From the NCBI GenBank assembly GCA_029571225.1, contig JAKPTF010000056.1:1-56785 (forward strand): 56,785 nt of DNA, written 5' to 3'. Each line of letters starts with the position of its first letter. Positions within the stretch are counted from its first letter, which is position 1. This DNA comes from Candidatus Omnitrophota bacterium (lineage in GTDB: Bacteria; Omnitrophota; Gorgyraeia; Gygaellales; Profunditerraquicolaceae). A program made the translations under genes and the position numbers. Below the pieces are notes generated by a model. The model did no database searches. It was not told where the DNA came from and was given only the letters and a program-made list of their open reading frames with translations. This document shows positions 24,867 to 34,613 of this stretch, piece after piece.

Positions 24867-26515
24867 TTGTCTGTCCTGCCGGCAGTTATCATGAAGAAAG
24901 GTATATCGCCCTGCAAGGTCCTGTACACGGTATCCATCTTTGCGTTTCGGATATTATCCCTGATAAAGGCGTCGATATCGGCCGTACCGCCTTTTTTGAG
25001 GACGACAGCCTGCGGCAGGACCCTATCTCCTGCGGCAACGAAACCCAGGGAATCTACATGGTATGAACCCATGATGTATTCTTTCATGTCAGGCGGCATG
25101 GCCCTGATGAATCCGAACGGATACACGACCGCGTACCGGATATGCTCTTGCGCTTCGATACGCTTAAGCTGCCCAAGGCTGTCAGGCCAGCCGCAGCGCT
25201 TACGCGCGTACACGCAAGGCGCATATCCCTGGCTGGTGGTGTATATTAAGAACTTCTCTTCTGGCTCCATGACCTTGGCCAGGTATATCCCAACTGCATC
25301 AGCGCCAGGGAATATCACGCCGAAATGCCCCCTGACAGCGGAAAAAATCCCAGGGACCGCGACAGCAAACGCGGTAAAAAATGCTATTGCGAACACATGG
25401 GTCTGGCGGATGCTGCGAAGGAACGAGGCTGATGCGCGGCTGATACTCTCGAGGCAATAGACGCAGGCAAAAACGGCCAGCCCCAGAAACGGCATCTGGT
25501 AATAATTGTGCTGGTTTATGTAATCGTTAAAGACCATGATATACGGTATAATCAAAACGCTCCAGATGCGTATATAGGCAGCTAACATACTGCGGTCTGT
25601 CCGGATTCGTACCCATGCCAAGATCATGCCTGCTGCAGCCAATACCGAATATATGAACGTGAAGTTTTCATTGATCGCATAATGGCGGATGATGGGGCCG
25701 AACTGACGCCAGTAGGCAAGGGTAAAGGGCCGCCACAGCATGACACGGCCTTCTGTGCTGCTGAACGACGTCTGTCCGGTAAGATAACAGTATATTATGA
25801 AAACTGCCAGCGGAATTCCCAGGATGGCCATATCCTCTGCGATCCCGCAAGCCCTGCGGCTGCGGGCATACTGTCTGAAAGGCACCAGAAAGAAAACTGC
25901 CGCAAACCCTATCAAAAACGCTATCTTATACGCCGCAGTCAAAGCAAGCGAAAGCGAGAACAGGATAAGATATATTTTTTTTCCGCTCCGGATAAAATGC
26001 AGGCCCATTACGGACCCGCAGCACATGGCAAAGAACGCGCCGCTCTCTGCCTGGAGATTCCTAGCGAAGAACACTCCCAGCGGCATGACCGCGAGCAAAA
26101 AAAGAACCGCAAGCCGAAGCGCCAGCGAAAGCCCCAATAAACCGGCGATCCGGTAGAGGCACAAAAAAGCAGCAAGCATCAGCAGAATATTTATCAGTCT
26201 CGGGAACCACAGGGTGTCGCCGAACAGTTTATACCCGGCAAGGATCTGATATGAAACGAACGGGATTTGCGGATACAGGTTGAAATCGCTGTTTTCAGAA
26301 AAGGCGTTGTAAAAATAAACGTGCCGTCCGATCAGATCTCCGGTCTTTAGCATGTGCTGCGCCATGCTGATGTATTCATTTTCTTTCATGTTGTGATAAC
26401 CGATGGAAGGAAAATCAAGCTGCGGAAGTCGCAAAAGGAGCGCTCCTGCCATGATCGCGCCTATGATCAAGATTCTTGGCGCAAAACCTCTTCGTTTTAC
26501 CGTTCTCTCTTCCAT
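24863..26515 (-). CDS. GT-C fold membrane glycosyltransferase (ArnT/GT39-like)
   Basis: A 550-residue polytopic membrane protein with about 11 hydrophobic segments. The N-terminal loop has [27 protein letters not shown] near 30-56, the acidic first periplasmic loop expected of GT-C enzymes that use polyprenyl-phosphate sugars. The C-terminal about 120 residues are a soluble, probably periplasmic part. It is coupled to the following DPM-like gene by ATGA. Acceptor unknown. It probably adds a sugar on the periplasmic face to the same glycan that the STT3 protein transfers. Confidence 0.82.
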   Translation of the reverse strand: MEERTVKRRGFAPRILIIGAIMAGALLLRLPQLDFPSIGYHNMKENEYISMAQHMLKTGDLIGRHVYFYNAFSENSDFNLYPQIPFVSYQILAGYKLFGDTLWFPRLINILLMLAAFLCLYRIAGLLGLSLALRLAVLFLLAVMPLGVFFARNLQAESGAFFAMCCGSVMGLHFIRSGKKIYLILFSLSLALTAAYKIAFLIGFAAVFFLVPFRQYARSRRACGIAEDMAILGIPLAVFIIYCYLTGQTSFSSTEGRVMLWRPFTLAYWRQFGPIIRHYAINENFTFIYSVLAAAGMILAWVRIRTDRSMLAAYIRIWSVLIIPYIMVFNDYINQHNYYQMPFLGLAVFACVYCLESISRASASFLRSIRQTHVFAIAFFTAFAVAVPGIFSAVRGHFGVIFPGADAVGIYLAKVMEPEEKFLIYTTSQGYAPCVYARKRCGWPDSLGQLKRIEAQEHIRYAVVYPFGFIRAMPPDMKEYIMGSYHVDSLGFVAAGDRVLPQAVVLKKGGTADIDAFIRDNIRNAKMDTVYRTLQGDIPFFMITAGRTDK

Positions 26516-27570
26516 TTATTGACGTTCGCCTTGAAGATATCTTCGAGTATGCCGCGTATATCCATGGTAAGGCCCCAGCGGGGATAATGCGCCCTGAATT
26601 TTGACACGTCGCTAATCCACCATATGTGGTCCCCGATGCGGTTGCCGGGTACATACCTGGTCTTGAGGGCATTGCCGGTGATTTTCTCGCACAACTTCAC
26701 CGCCTCCAGCAGAGAACAATTGCTGAACCTGCTCCCTCCCATATTATAGACTTCCGCGATGCGGGGGCGTTTGTAAAAATGGTAGAACGCGCTTACCAGG
26801 TCCCGGCTGTGGATATTGTCCCTGACCTGCTTGCCCTTGTAACCGAATATCCTGTATTCGCGGCCGATCACCGCACACTTGAGCAGGTATGCAAGGAACC
26901 CGTGAAGCTCTACTCCCGAATGACCAGGGCCTGTAAGACATCCGCACCGGAATACCCCCGTTTTCATTCCGAAATACCTGCCGTATTCCTGGACGAGCAC
27001 ATCGGCGGCAAGCTTCGAGGCGCCGAACAGCGAATGCTTGCACTGATCGACCGACATTGATTCATCGATACCATTGCGGTAATACGGATGGCACCTGCTG
27101 ACCTCCCAGCGAGAGGGCATTTCCACCAGCGGCAGTCTGTTGGGCTTATCCCCGTAAACCTTGTTCGTTGAGGTAAAAATGAATACCGCATCCGGGCAAT
27201 GCCGCCTCGCCGCTTCCAGAAGGTTCAGCGTCCCGCCGGCATTGACGGAGAAATCAGTAAACGGCTCGCGCGCAGCCCAATCATGGGAAGGCTGTGCCGC
27301 GGTATGAATGATAAGCTTTATGTCTTTGCCGTAGAGAGAGAATACCCGGGCAAGGGCATTGCTGTCCCTTATATCAATGCTTTTATTCACGAAACCGGGG
27401 CATTCATCGAGCAATCCTCGAAGCGACAACCGGGTAGAAGCCTCCGGCCCGAAGAAATACCGGCGCATATCGTTATCGATGCCGACAACCTTGAATTTCT
27501 TCGCGAAAAAAAAACGCACTGCCTCGGACCCGATCAGGCCCGCCGCTCCTGTGATAAGCGCTATGTTCAT
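26497..27570 (-). CDS. NAD-dependent sugar epimerase, CDP-paratose 2-epimerase-like
   Basis: I chose the ATG at 27570 (357 residues, [16 protein letters not shown]), which overlaps the upstream stop (ATGA). It is an extended short-chain dehydrogenase: GAAGLIG near 8, [12 protein letters not shown] near 89, STNKVYGD near 134, and [13 protein letters not shown] near 238. STNKVYGD resembles CDP-tyvelose/paratose epimerases. At the catalytic YxxxK position the sequence reads LFGASK, so the Tyr is Phe182 while Lys186 is kept. From memory this HSLFGASK form recurs in a subfamily, so it may be a family trait and not damage. Confidence 0.88.
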   Translation of the reverse strand: MNIALITGAAGLIGSEAVRFFFAKKFKVVGIDNDMRRYFFGPEASTRLSLRGLLDECPGFVNKSIDIRDSNALARVFSLYGKDIKLIIHTAAQPSHDWAAREPFTDFSVNAGGTLNLLEAARRHCPDAVFIFTSTNKVYGDKPNRLPLVEMPSRWEVSRCHPYYRNGIDESMSVDQCKHSLFGASKLAADVLVQEYGRYFGMKTGVFRCGCLTGPGHSGVELHGFLAYLLKCAVIGREYRIFGYKGKQVRDNIHSRDLVSAFYHFYKRPRIAEVYNMGGSRFSNCSLLEAVKLCEKITGNALKTRYVPGNRIGDHIWWISDVSKFRAHYPRWGLTMDIRGILEDIFKANVNKWKRER

Positions 27571-28637
27571 AAATTCACCCTGAATAGCCTTTGCGCGAGC
27601 GCGTGATTGCTTTTTAGCCAGCCGTAGATATCGACCAGGGTCTGCTCTGCCTCGCGCCGGGGATGCCACGCGAATTCCTGCTCTGTCTGCCGGTTATCGG
27701 TGATGTACCATTTGATATCCGCCGGCCGGTTGCGCCGTACGCTTCCTATCGGCACGGTATTGCCCGTGATACTGCGGCACAATTCCGTTGCCTGGCGCAA
27801 AGACAGCGCGGCGCGGGCCCCTCCGCCCGCATTGAAAACCTCTCCGCGGTATTTGTGGATCACCTTGATCTGGGCATCAATGAGGCATATCAGATCGTCA
27901 ATATGAAGGATATCCCTGACCTGTTTGCCCGTGCCCCCGAATCCGATATACGCAAGCCTGCGCCTGAAATAGTGGCTGACCATCCAATGCGTGAACACCC
28001 CCTGATCTGCCCTGCCTAACTGCCAGGGCCCGGCGATTACGCCGCACCTGTCTATGACGGCAGGAATATTGTAATTCATGCTGTATTCCCTCAGGATGAA
28101 TTCTGCTGCGAGCTTCGTGGCGCCGTACAAAGAGCGGTAACCGTCAAGCGGAAAATCGGGACGGATCCCGGATCCGCTCACACCTTTACTCCTGCTTGCC
28201 AGGCGGAACAATCGCGGCAGTTCGTCATACCGCAGCGCATTGATCCTGTCATACGGATACACGCGGGAGGTTGACAGGAAGATAACGGCAACGCTGCGCT
28301 TGCGGCACCATTCAAAACAATTGACCGAGCCTGTCAGGTTATTGTGCACCACATACAAGGCATCCCGGCCGTCAGAACCGGCCAGAACCGACGGCTCGGC
28401 GCTCGCGTCGATCAAAAGCGAAAAATCGCCCTTGCACTTTTTGAGGTCGTCCGGAGCCCGGATATCCCCGCGCACGAACGCGCAGCCGTGTTCCTGCACG
28501 CGCCTGCACAAAAGCCCGGATCCCGGACGGCTGAGATTGTCAAAACAGGTAACGCGGTCGCCGCGGGTCCTGAAGGCGATAGCGATATTAGAGCCTACAA
28601 AACCGCAACCTCCGGTTATCAGGATGCTTCGAGCCAT
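27567..28637 (-). CDS. NAD-dependent sugar epimerase/dehydratase
   Basis: A 356-residue extended short-chain dehydrogenase, paralogous in layout to the next gene. The nucleotide-binding motif is GGCGFVGSN near 9, [10 protein letters not shown] near 131 carries the Ser, and [11 protein letters not shown] near 183 carries the catalytic Tyr and Lys. [13 protein letters not shown] is near 247. It resembles CDP-paratose 2-epimerases. The substrate is probably a nucleotide-activated sugar for the linked glycan. It is coupled to the following epimerase (ATGA) and lies 9 nt after the GT2 stop. Confidence 0.9.
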   Translation of the reverse strand: MARSILITGGCGFVGSNIAIAFRTRGDRVTCFDNLSRPGSGLLCRRVQEHGCAFVRGDIRAPDDLKKCKGDFSLLIDASAEPSVLAGSDGRDALYVVHNNLTGSVNCFEWCRKRSVAVIFLSTSRVYPYDRINALRYDELPRLFRLASRSKGVSGSGIRPDFPLDGYRSLYGATKLAAEFILREYSMNYNIPAVIDRCGVIAGPWQLGRADQGVFTHWMVSHYFRRRLAYIGFGGTGKQVRDILHIDDLICLIDAQIKVIHKYRGEVFNAGGGARAALSLRQATELCRSITGNTVPIGSVRRNRPADIKWYITDNRQTEQEFAWHPRREAEQTLVDIYGWLKSNHALAQRLFRVNL

Positions 28638-28646
28638 GGCGCCCCT

Positions 28647-29795
28647 TTATGCTTTTCTGCGTAATGACAGCAGGCTTATAAAAAACGACGAGAACAGCGT
28701 CTGCAGGCCAATCACGAGCAGGGTCATTGCAAGGATCGATTCGCGGATACGGTACAGGGCCCCGAAACGGTTGTGAAACCATTCGGCAAAGATCAGGATA
28801 TTAATGCACAGGCCGATGAAAAAGAGCAGCAGGCCGGCCAGTATCCCACGCTCCAGATTGAAATGGCGCTGAAAGAAAGTGATGAACGCGTCTTTTTTCA
28901 GGAACCCCTGCTCGACCGCGAAGGTGTGCGCGTAAATGCCCAGATGAAGCAGTTGATAGGAAAGGATGGACAGGACCGCGGCAAAAACCATGGGGTGCAT
29001 GTCCCAGAGATGTCCGAGGAAAAAAACAGGGCCTCCGGACAGAATCAAAAGGACCAGCATGCCGGATGTAAAGCCAGCGATCCCGGGTATGAAATAAAGC
29101 CAGACAGGGCAAAACAGGAGCATGAAGCGGATATGCCGCCAGGCATCGGAGAATGACTTGAGCTTGGATACCCCTTCGCGTTTGAAATAGTTGATGGGGA
29201 CCTCGTGAATCTTAAGGTCGTTATTGATCGCTGCGACCACCATTTCCGTGGCGAATTCCATACCAACCATCTGAAGCCGCATGGCATCGAACGCCGTGCG
29301 GCTGAACGCCCGAAGTCCGCAATGTATGTCGGAAAGCCTGGTATGGAAAAAAAGCCGAGTCATGCCCGAAAGCACCGGATTTCCGATATACCTGTGGGCC
29401 CAGGGCATGGCGCCTTTATGGATAGTGCCTTTGAAGCGGGATCCTATGACGAAATCATATCCCTGGCGCAGGTGCTCGAGAAACCGCGGGATGTCATTGA
29501 AATCATAGGTATTATCGCTGTCGCCGATGATAATATACCTGCCGGCGGCATGGCGTATGCCGCACAGATACGCTGCCCCATACCCTCTGAGGGGCTCGAA
29601 CACGACATGCGCGCCTTCATCTCTGGCTATCCGGGCTGACCGATCTGTCGAGCCGTTGTCTGCGACAATTATCTCGCCGCGGATATCCTCGCGCGCGAAA
29701 ACATCCCTGATCGTGCGGATGCACCGGGCAACGCCATTTTCTTCATTCAGACATGGCATTACCACCGACACTTCGACAGCGCTCTCACCGTCCAT
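28647..29795 (-). CDS. GT2 polyprenyl-phosphate glycosyltransferase with C-terminal membrane domain
   Basis: A 382-residue protein. Residues 1-235 are a DPM1-like GT2 domain: VVMPCLNEENGV near 11, VADNGSTDRS near 44, GYGAAYLCGI near 71, and the donor motif GDSDNTYDF near 90. Residues about 235-375 form four hydrophobic segments. The layout matches enzymes that build polyprenyl-phosphate-hexose. It follows directly on the oligosaccharyltransferase gene with an 11-nt overlap, so it is likely to supply or start its lipid-linked glycan. Confidence 0.9.
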   Translation of the reverse strand: MDGESAVEVSVVMPCLNEENGVARCIRTIRDVFAREDIRGEIIVADNGSTDRSARIARDEGAHVVFEPLRGYGAAYLCGIRHAAGRYIIIGDSDNTYDFNDIPRFLEHLRQGYDFVIGSRFKGTIHKGAMPWAHRYIGNPVLSGMTRLFFHTRLSDIHCGLRAFSRTAFDAMRLQMVGMEFATEMVVAAINNDLKIHEVPINYFKREGVSKLKSFSDAWRHIRFMLLFCPVWLYFIPGIAGFTSGMLVLLILSGGPVFFLGHLWDMHPMVFAAVLSILSYQLLHLGIYAHTFAVEQGFLKKDAFITFFQRHFNLERGILAGLLLFFIGLCINILIFAEWFHNRFGALYRIRESILAMTLLVIGLQTLFSSFFISLLSLRRKA

Positions 29796-32313
29796 TACCC
29801 GTCCAGTCTATTTCGAAGACGCCGATATGATGCTGCGGGTCGTTGTTATGCGTAAACGGTTTGAAATACCGCATCCCTTTGCCTTTAAGGAAATAAAGGC
29901 GGGAGAACAAAGATCCGGCAAGCTCCCTGTCCAACTCTACGATCCGATACTCGCCTCCGTCCTCCAGGAGCAAAGCCGAGAACGAAAGGTTGTTTTCAAC
30001 ATATTGATGCTCCTGAAGACGGCCGTCCTCCACATAAAAAAGGCTTCTGGGAATGAGGAACTTCCCGTCATAGGCGTTAAAGATGAACAGGGAACGGTCT
30101 TTCGGATTATAAACAAGGCCGTTGTCGAAGAGAAGGATATCGCCCTGCTTCTTTCCAGGAATAGCCCCGGTCACAAAACGCCAGTAATGCGAAATCCACT
30201 GTTTATACTGCCCCGGATGCAGGAGCCTGGCGTCGGAATACAAGGCCTCTGCCGTCTTTCCATCAATCCCCCATGATTCCAGCCGGGACACTATCTCCTC
30301 CTTGCTACTGCGGTCCATGTTCTTGACAACGTACAGCCGCAGGATATCCCAGTTGCCAAGATACGAGATCGGGAACATTTTTCCGATCATTGTATAATCT
30401 ACGATGAAATACGCGCTCTGCGGCGTTCCGGTCAGGATAGGTATCAGCGCGGCCACGGTATCTGGCGGCAGGTTCTCTGAAAGGAGGCGCTTGGCGTCCA
30501 CGGGCGAAGCGACTAACGCCCTTTCAAGAAGAAGCAATGAGCGGAACGGGTCCTTTAATACGGCCTGTATCAGCTCGAACGCGCGGTTCCCGCCGTTATT
30601 GAGCATACGCAGCACACGCACCGCGTATTCCTCGGAATCCGCCAGCAAAACTCTTGCCATCCAGTATCCCCTGGGGCTGTTCTGGCTCTGGCCGTCGAAA
30701 ATGACCCTTCTGTTGGCGACAGCTTTGAACCAATCGCCGAAATCCCACCATGAGTTCAAAACGGAATCCTCAGGAGTATTCTGCCTGATATTGGTCAGTA
30801 GCTTATACCACGAATCGTCCATCATCGGGAACAGTCCCCGGGCGGTACGGTCCCCGTTCCAGATAAAAACTCCGATGAGAAGGCCTGCGACTACGAGCGC
30901 TCCGGGAAGCAAATATTTCTTCTTTTTCCTGCGCCGCATGGCATAATTAAACGCCTCTCGCATGCCCCACCCCAGGAATATGCCCATCGGGATCAGCAGG
31001 AACACAATCAGCCGCGTGCCTTTATAACAGATGGCGAATATGATGGTGAACCATAATACCAGAAGGAATATAGACTCGCGCTTGGGGCCGCGGTAACGCT
31101 TGTTGCGCAATACCAGGACAAGCATGCAGGTCAGGCAAGCAAGGAACAGAGGCGTGCCTCCGACGAATTTAGATATATGGTTGAACGTCGGACGGGTCAG
31201 CTCTCCTACCGTAGCGAAGACATTCGGCCAGATAGAGGCGTTGATGGGGTCATTCAGAGTCAACGCGTCTATGGCCTGGCCCGCGAGTATCCGCACCGGT
31301 CCGGCCCCTCCCAGCAGAAACACCGCTGCCGCGCACGCTGGCAGGAAGAATGCCACCGACGTCAGGTGGCGCCGCATCGAAACTCCGATCGCTTTCTTGT
31401 ACTGGATCTTCTCGCAAAGCTGATCAAGCACGGAATACAGCTCATACCCCAGAATCACTACTACTATAAACCACCAGTATACCCATGTATAGGCGAAAAG
31501 CCCGACGAAAAGCGCCGAAAGGCCTATCCATAAAAAACGTTTGACCGGACCGACCCTGCCATAGGACATCAGATACGAAAACGCTACCGCCAGCGGGAAC
31601 AACTGGTTAAGGATGTCCATGTCGAACCATCCGGCGCAGCTCCGCGGCATGAAGATAGGAGCGCACCCGATGAACAGCACGCACATGAAGGCCGCCAGTG
31701 CCCCGTAAAATCGCCAGCAGATTAAGTATAACGCTCCAAGAAAAACGATGATAAACAACAAAGGCAGGTAGAACAAGAACGCGTACAGAGGCATTGATAC
31801 GAAAACACCAGCCGTCTTATAGAGGAAGGCGCTGACATAATATAACAGCATGTTATAGGAAACAGCCATGCCGTCAGGATGGTTCATGAGTGTATCCCAC
31901 TCCCTGCCGTTTTTGACGATATCCCCCGGATGTCCTGAACGGACCGTGTTCTCGACGTAACGCGCCCAATGCCAGCAATCAAGCTCGAAAAGATACGTCT
32001 GCCCGGCAGGGTCCTGATATTTATCCTTGAGCCGGGCATATTCATCGGCGGTATCCCGGGCCAGCTTTGCCGCATTCTGGCCCGCATATTCCTTCTCGGC
32101 AACCTTGATGAGGGCTTCACGCGCCATCGAAGACAGGTTGGAATAATTGCGGTTGATAAGTTCTGCGGAACGCTGATGCATAAGGGATTCGACGCGGCTG
32201 CGCGCCTCTGACGCTAATTGCGGGAATTGAGCGGGGAATGACCTAAAAAAAACATTGATACCTATGGCCAGGCCAAGACCCAGTAATGGCAGGAACGGAT
32301 ATCTTTTATTCAT
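29785..32313 (-). CDS. STT3/PglB/AglB-type oligosaccharyltransferase
   Basis: An 842-residue protein with about 13 membrane segments followed by a soluble periplasmic domain from about residue 485. The hallmark catalytic motif WWDFG is at 522-526. Other OST signatures fit: LFELDCWHW near 108 with Asp112 (first-loop acidic residue), GWFDMDILN near 229 with Asp231/Asp233, and ATVGEL near 367 with Glu371 (the SVSE-type motif). Residues 30-100 are a helical insertion in the first loop with its own NYS and NLS sites. It would move a lipid-linked glycan to Asn of N-X-S/T. Its ATG overlaps the stop of a prepilin gene (ATGA), and glycosyltransferases follow. Confidence 0.88.
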   Translation of the reverse strand: MNKRYPFLPLLGLGLAIGINVFFRSFPAQFPQLASEARSRVESLMHQRSAELINRNYSNLSSMAREALIKVAEKEYAGQNAAKLARDTADEYARLKDKYQDPAGQTYLFELDCWHWARYVENTVRSGHPGDIVKNGREWDTLMNHPDGMAVSYNMLLYYVSAFLYKTAGVFVSMPLYAFLFYLPLLFIIVFLGALYLICWRFYGALAAFMCVLFIGCAPIFMPRSCAGWFDMDILNQLFPLAVAFSYLMSYGRVGPVKRFLWIGLSALFVGLFAYTWVYWWFIVVVILGYELYSVLDQLCEKIQYKKAIGVSMRRHLTSVAFFLPACAAAVFLLGGAGPVRILAGQAIDALTLNDPINASIWPNVFATVGELTRPTFNHISKFVGGTPLFLACLTCMLVLVLRNKRYRGPKRESIFLLVLWFTIIFAICYKGTRLIVFLLIPMGIFLGWGMREAFNYAMRRRKKKKYLLPGALVVAGLLIGVFIWNGDRTARGLFPMMDDSWYKLLTNIRQNTPEDSVLNSWWDFGDWFKAVANRRVIFDGQSQNSPRGYWMARVLLADSEEYAVRVLRMLNNGGNRAFELIQAVLKDPFRSLLLLERALVASPVDAKRLLSENLPPDTVAALIPILTGTPQSAYFIVDYTMIGKMFPISYLGNWDILRLYVVKNMDRSSKEEIVSRLESWGIDGKTAEALYSDARLLHPGQYKQWISHYWRFVTGAIPGKKQGDILLFDNGLVYNPKDRSLFIFNAYDGKFLIPRSLFYVEDGRLQEHQYVENNLSFSALLLEDGGEYRIVELDRELAGSLFSRLYFLKGKGMRYFKPFTHNNDPQHHIGVFEIDWTGNGR

Positions 32314-32921
32314 AATGGAGTAGCGTTGGCTGATACCGCAGGCATGCTGATACGGGTATCCAGCTTGATACGGGGATTATCGACACTTCCGCACTCTGTG
32401 GTGGCATTCCAGCACACAGTCACTGTCGCGTTAACATAGGCCTGGTGCGAATCGAACATCGCGTCCCACTCATACACGTTGCGCGAGAGAGTCTCCTTCG
32501 AATGGTCCTCGCTAACCAGATCCGGCCATGTCCGTATGCGCGGATAGAACGTCACGGTGTGTGCTGTATTATTGAAACAATATGCGATCTCCCGGTCCGC
32601 TGCGGCCTTGCCGGGTTCCGAAAGATTGACCTTGGTCCAGACGCGCACAAAACGGTCGCATCCTCCGATGGCAGGCGATACGCTGACCGGATAATCGCTC
32701 CCGTCTCCGATCGCGTTGCCGATGAATTTGCTCATATGCTCCAGAATATATGTCGCTTCGTTAGTAACCTTTGTCTTGCGGTCAGTGCTCATGAATGCGT
32801 GCCTGCAGAAGATCTCAAGGTTGGTGATGCCCAATATGATCATGGACAACAGGACCAGCGCAATTATCAACTCCATGAGCGTCATGCCGTACCGGCTATT
32901 GCGGTTCGGTCCAGTTGACAT
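32310..32921 (-). CDS. Prepilin-like protein with five N-glycosylation sequons
   Basis: I chose the ATG at 32921 (203 residues), preceded by AAAGGTGG, over the longer frame to 32978. The N-terminus has the prepilin peptidase site G/MTLMELIIALVLL with Glu5 of the mature helix. The body is polar and has several Cys. Sequons are NLS, NNT, NAT, NAT and NAT, the last at the C-terminal end. The size and helix resemble GspJ-like minor pseudopilins. It overlaps the upstream prepilin by 26 nt and the oligosaccharyltransferase start by ATGA. Confidence 0.85.
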   Translation of the reverse strand: MSTGPNRNSRYGMTLMELIIALVLLSMIILGITNLEIFCRHAFMSTDRKTKVTNEATYILEHMSKFIGNAIGDGSDYPVSVSPAIGGCDRFVRVWTKVNLSEPGKAAADREIAYCFNNTAHTVTFYPRIRTWPDLVSEDHSKETLSRNVYEWDAMFDSHQAYVNATVTVCWNATTECGSVDNPRIKLDTRISMPAVSANATPL

Positions 32922-33258
32922 TGACGACCACCTTTCGCAACGTCGTACCCGTGACATTAGAGGTCTTATATGAGACATTAAACAGGATGTTGTTCAGGGT
33001 ATAGTTGGTATCAACGCACAGCGATTCGTTGTAGAGGCAGTTTTTACCCGGCGGGCCGTACTCATCCGCGCTCACTGACAGACCAGGGTCCTCAAAGAAG
33101 AACTTCCCCACTTCCATACTCACCACGCGCGATCCGCTGTGATAAACGAACCGTTTGCTGACCGTGAATAAGCTCACGAAACCGTACATAACCAAAGACA
33201 GGATAAGCATGGCTACGATGATTTCAAGTAGCGATACGCCTATCCTGTCTTTTGTCAT
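32896..33258 (-). CDS. Prepilin-like protein with five sequons (GspI-like)
   Basis: A 120-residue protein with prepilin site G/VSLLEIIVAMLILSL near residue 7. The small globular part has Cys pairs and the sequons NES, NYT, NVS, NVT and NWT, one every 24 residues. The short size resembles GspI/PilV-type minor pilins. It lies 27 nt after the previous prepilin and overlaps the next. Confidence 0.85.
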   Translation of the reverse strand: MTKDRIGVSLLEIIVAMLILSLVMYGFVSLFTVSKRFVYHSGSRVVSMEVGKFFFEDPGLSVSADEYGPPGKNCLYNESLCVDTNYTLNNILFNVSYKTSNVTGTTLRKVVVNVNWTEPQ

Positions 33259-33285
33259 GATGGACCTGATATCAGCCGTATATAA

Positions 33286-33684
33286 TTAATTCGGCTCTTC
33301 TAATGTCTCGTTGATGAAATACGTCCTGATATCCGACCCCCGGGTGCGCGTTGCCGTAGCATTGAACGTCGTTGCGGTCGCCTCTGTCACCTTATAGTTC
33401 CAGTTCTTGGAGTCGGCTTTCTGCGGCAACATGAGCCGTAACCGCTGATTGATCTCAGTCTCGTCAGCTGCGGTCACGTATGAGCCGGTCTCCATGCGGT
33501 ATATCTTCTGAGCAGCTGCAATTAGCTTCAGATTCGCCTTGGCCTCTTTCGTAAGCGACTGCTCTTTCGGCCCTGTGAACTGCACTATGGATAGGGTCGC
33601 GAGTATCCCGATGATGATCACCACGACCATTAACTCCAGAAGGGAAAATGCCGATGCCGCCCAAAGGGGCTCAGAATAACGCAT
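33286..33684 (-). CDS. Prepilin-like protein with Ala at the cleavage site
   Basis: A 132-residue protein whose leader (MRYSEPLWAASA) ends in Ala before FSLLELMVVVIIIGIL, so the peptidase would cut after Ala and not Gly. The mature helix has the conserved Glu5. The mature part is rich in Thr and Ala. Sequons are NAT and NET, near the C-terminus. It lies 12 nt after the preceding prepilin gene. Confidence 0.86.
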   Translation of the reverse strand: MRYSEPLWAASAFSLLELMVVVIIIGILATLSIVQFTGPKEQSLTKEAKANLKLIAAAQKIYRMETGSYVTAADETEINQRLRLMLPQKADSKNWNYKVTEATATTFNATATRTRGSDIRTYFINETLEEPN

Positions 33685-33696
33685 GGCGCTTTGGGA

Positions 33697-34122
33697 TTAG
33701 TATTTGTTCGTCGAGAACACGTTTTCACCCGTCGTGAAGGTCGAGTTCAGGCTGATATACCAGTTCGATCCCGCAGGGGCTCCCGGATTCTTTGAGGTTG
33801 CGCCCTCGCAACGGGTCGCGTTGATCAGCGTACCGTTATTCAGGGGGGTCAAAGAATACCTGAACCAGTGTGACGCGCCGCACGACGTGGGCACGCCAGC
33901 CGGAGTCGTGATATTTGTCGCGTCGCAATAATTCGTGGTCCCGCCGTATTCCATCCACATTGCCGCGCACTGCGTGCTCAGGGAGCCAAGTATCGACTTT
34001 GCCTCTGCGCCCCTTGATTTCTCAACAGCTGCCTGATACTGGACGATACCGATTGTGGCAAGAATACCGATGATAATGATGACAATCATCAGTTCGATCA
34101 GGGTAAAACCCTTAATTTTCAT
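33697..34122 (-). CDS. Type IV pilin-like major prepilin with four sequons
   Basis: A 141-residue protein with a short leader MKIKG and the canonical FTLIELMIVIIIIGILATIG helix. Four Cys could form two disulfides. Sequons are NIT, NGT, NAT and NST. The short leader, length and place second behind the strong promoter make it a good candidate for the main pilus subunit. It lies 23 nt after the first prepilin gene. Confidence 0.88.
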   Translation of the reverse strand: MKIKGFTLIELMIVIIIIGILATIGIVQYQAAVEKSRGAEAKSILGSLSTQCAAMWMEYGGTTNYCDATNITTPAGVPTSCGASHWFRYSLTPLNNGTLINATRCEGATSKNPGAPAGSNWYISLNSTFTTGENVFSTNKY

Positions 34123-34145
34123 GACCCGCTCCTTTCATTAGATGA

Positions 34146-34577
34146 TTAATAAATACCCTGCGACGACAGGACCTGCGTGTTGTTCAAATAATCTACGGTC
34201 AGGGTAATGGAACCCGGTTGTTTTGCGTCCGGAGGCCTGCCGTATTTCATGCACCGGGTTGCGGTAAAGACCATGACGTCCTCGAACGACGGGGATTCCT
34301 CCGCGCTGTAATTAAAGTAATGGGACCTGCAGCATTCAGACGGGATCATGCCCTCTTCCATGCCTATGTTCAAAGCCTTCGGGGTGCATTTTAGAACGCT
34401 CCTATCCCGGTCATAGATAACCGCGCATCCCTTGCGCAGATTGCCCAGGATATCCCTGGCTTCTGCCGCGCGCGCCCTCTCGACTGCAATAAAATACTGG
34501 ATCACGGCTACCACTGCGAGGACGCCGACAATGATGACCACGATCATCAACTCTATGAGCGTGAATGCCTTCTTCAT
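34146..34577 (-). CDS. Type IV prepilin-like protein, first of the pilin cluster
   Basis: I chose the ATG at 34577 (143 residues, MKKA/FTLIELMIVV), preceded by GGAGAG 6 nt upstream. The longer frame upstream covers the promoter. The residue before the cut is Ala. The mature part has several Cys and the sequons NYS and NNT. It is 30 nt downstream of the predicted transcription start of a strong promoter. Confidence 0.87.
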   Translation of the reverse strand: MKKAFTLIELMIVVIIVGVLAVVAVIQYFIAVERARAAEARDILGNLRKGCAVIYDRDRSVLKCTPKALNIGMEEGMIPSECCRSHYFNYSAEESPSFEDVMVFTATRCMKYGRPPDAKQPGSITLTVDYLNNTQVLSSQGIY

Positions 34578-34613
34578 ATTCTCTCCGCACGTGATAAAGC
34601 GCATGTTATATGT

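Noticed and set aside
27570-27669. N-terminal extension of the epimerase at 26497-27570
   Set aside because: The extra 33 codons precede a canonical nucleotide-binding start and read through the upstream gene. The ATG at 27570 has the ATGA junction.
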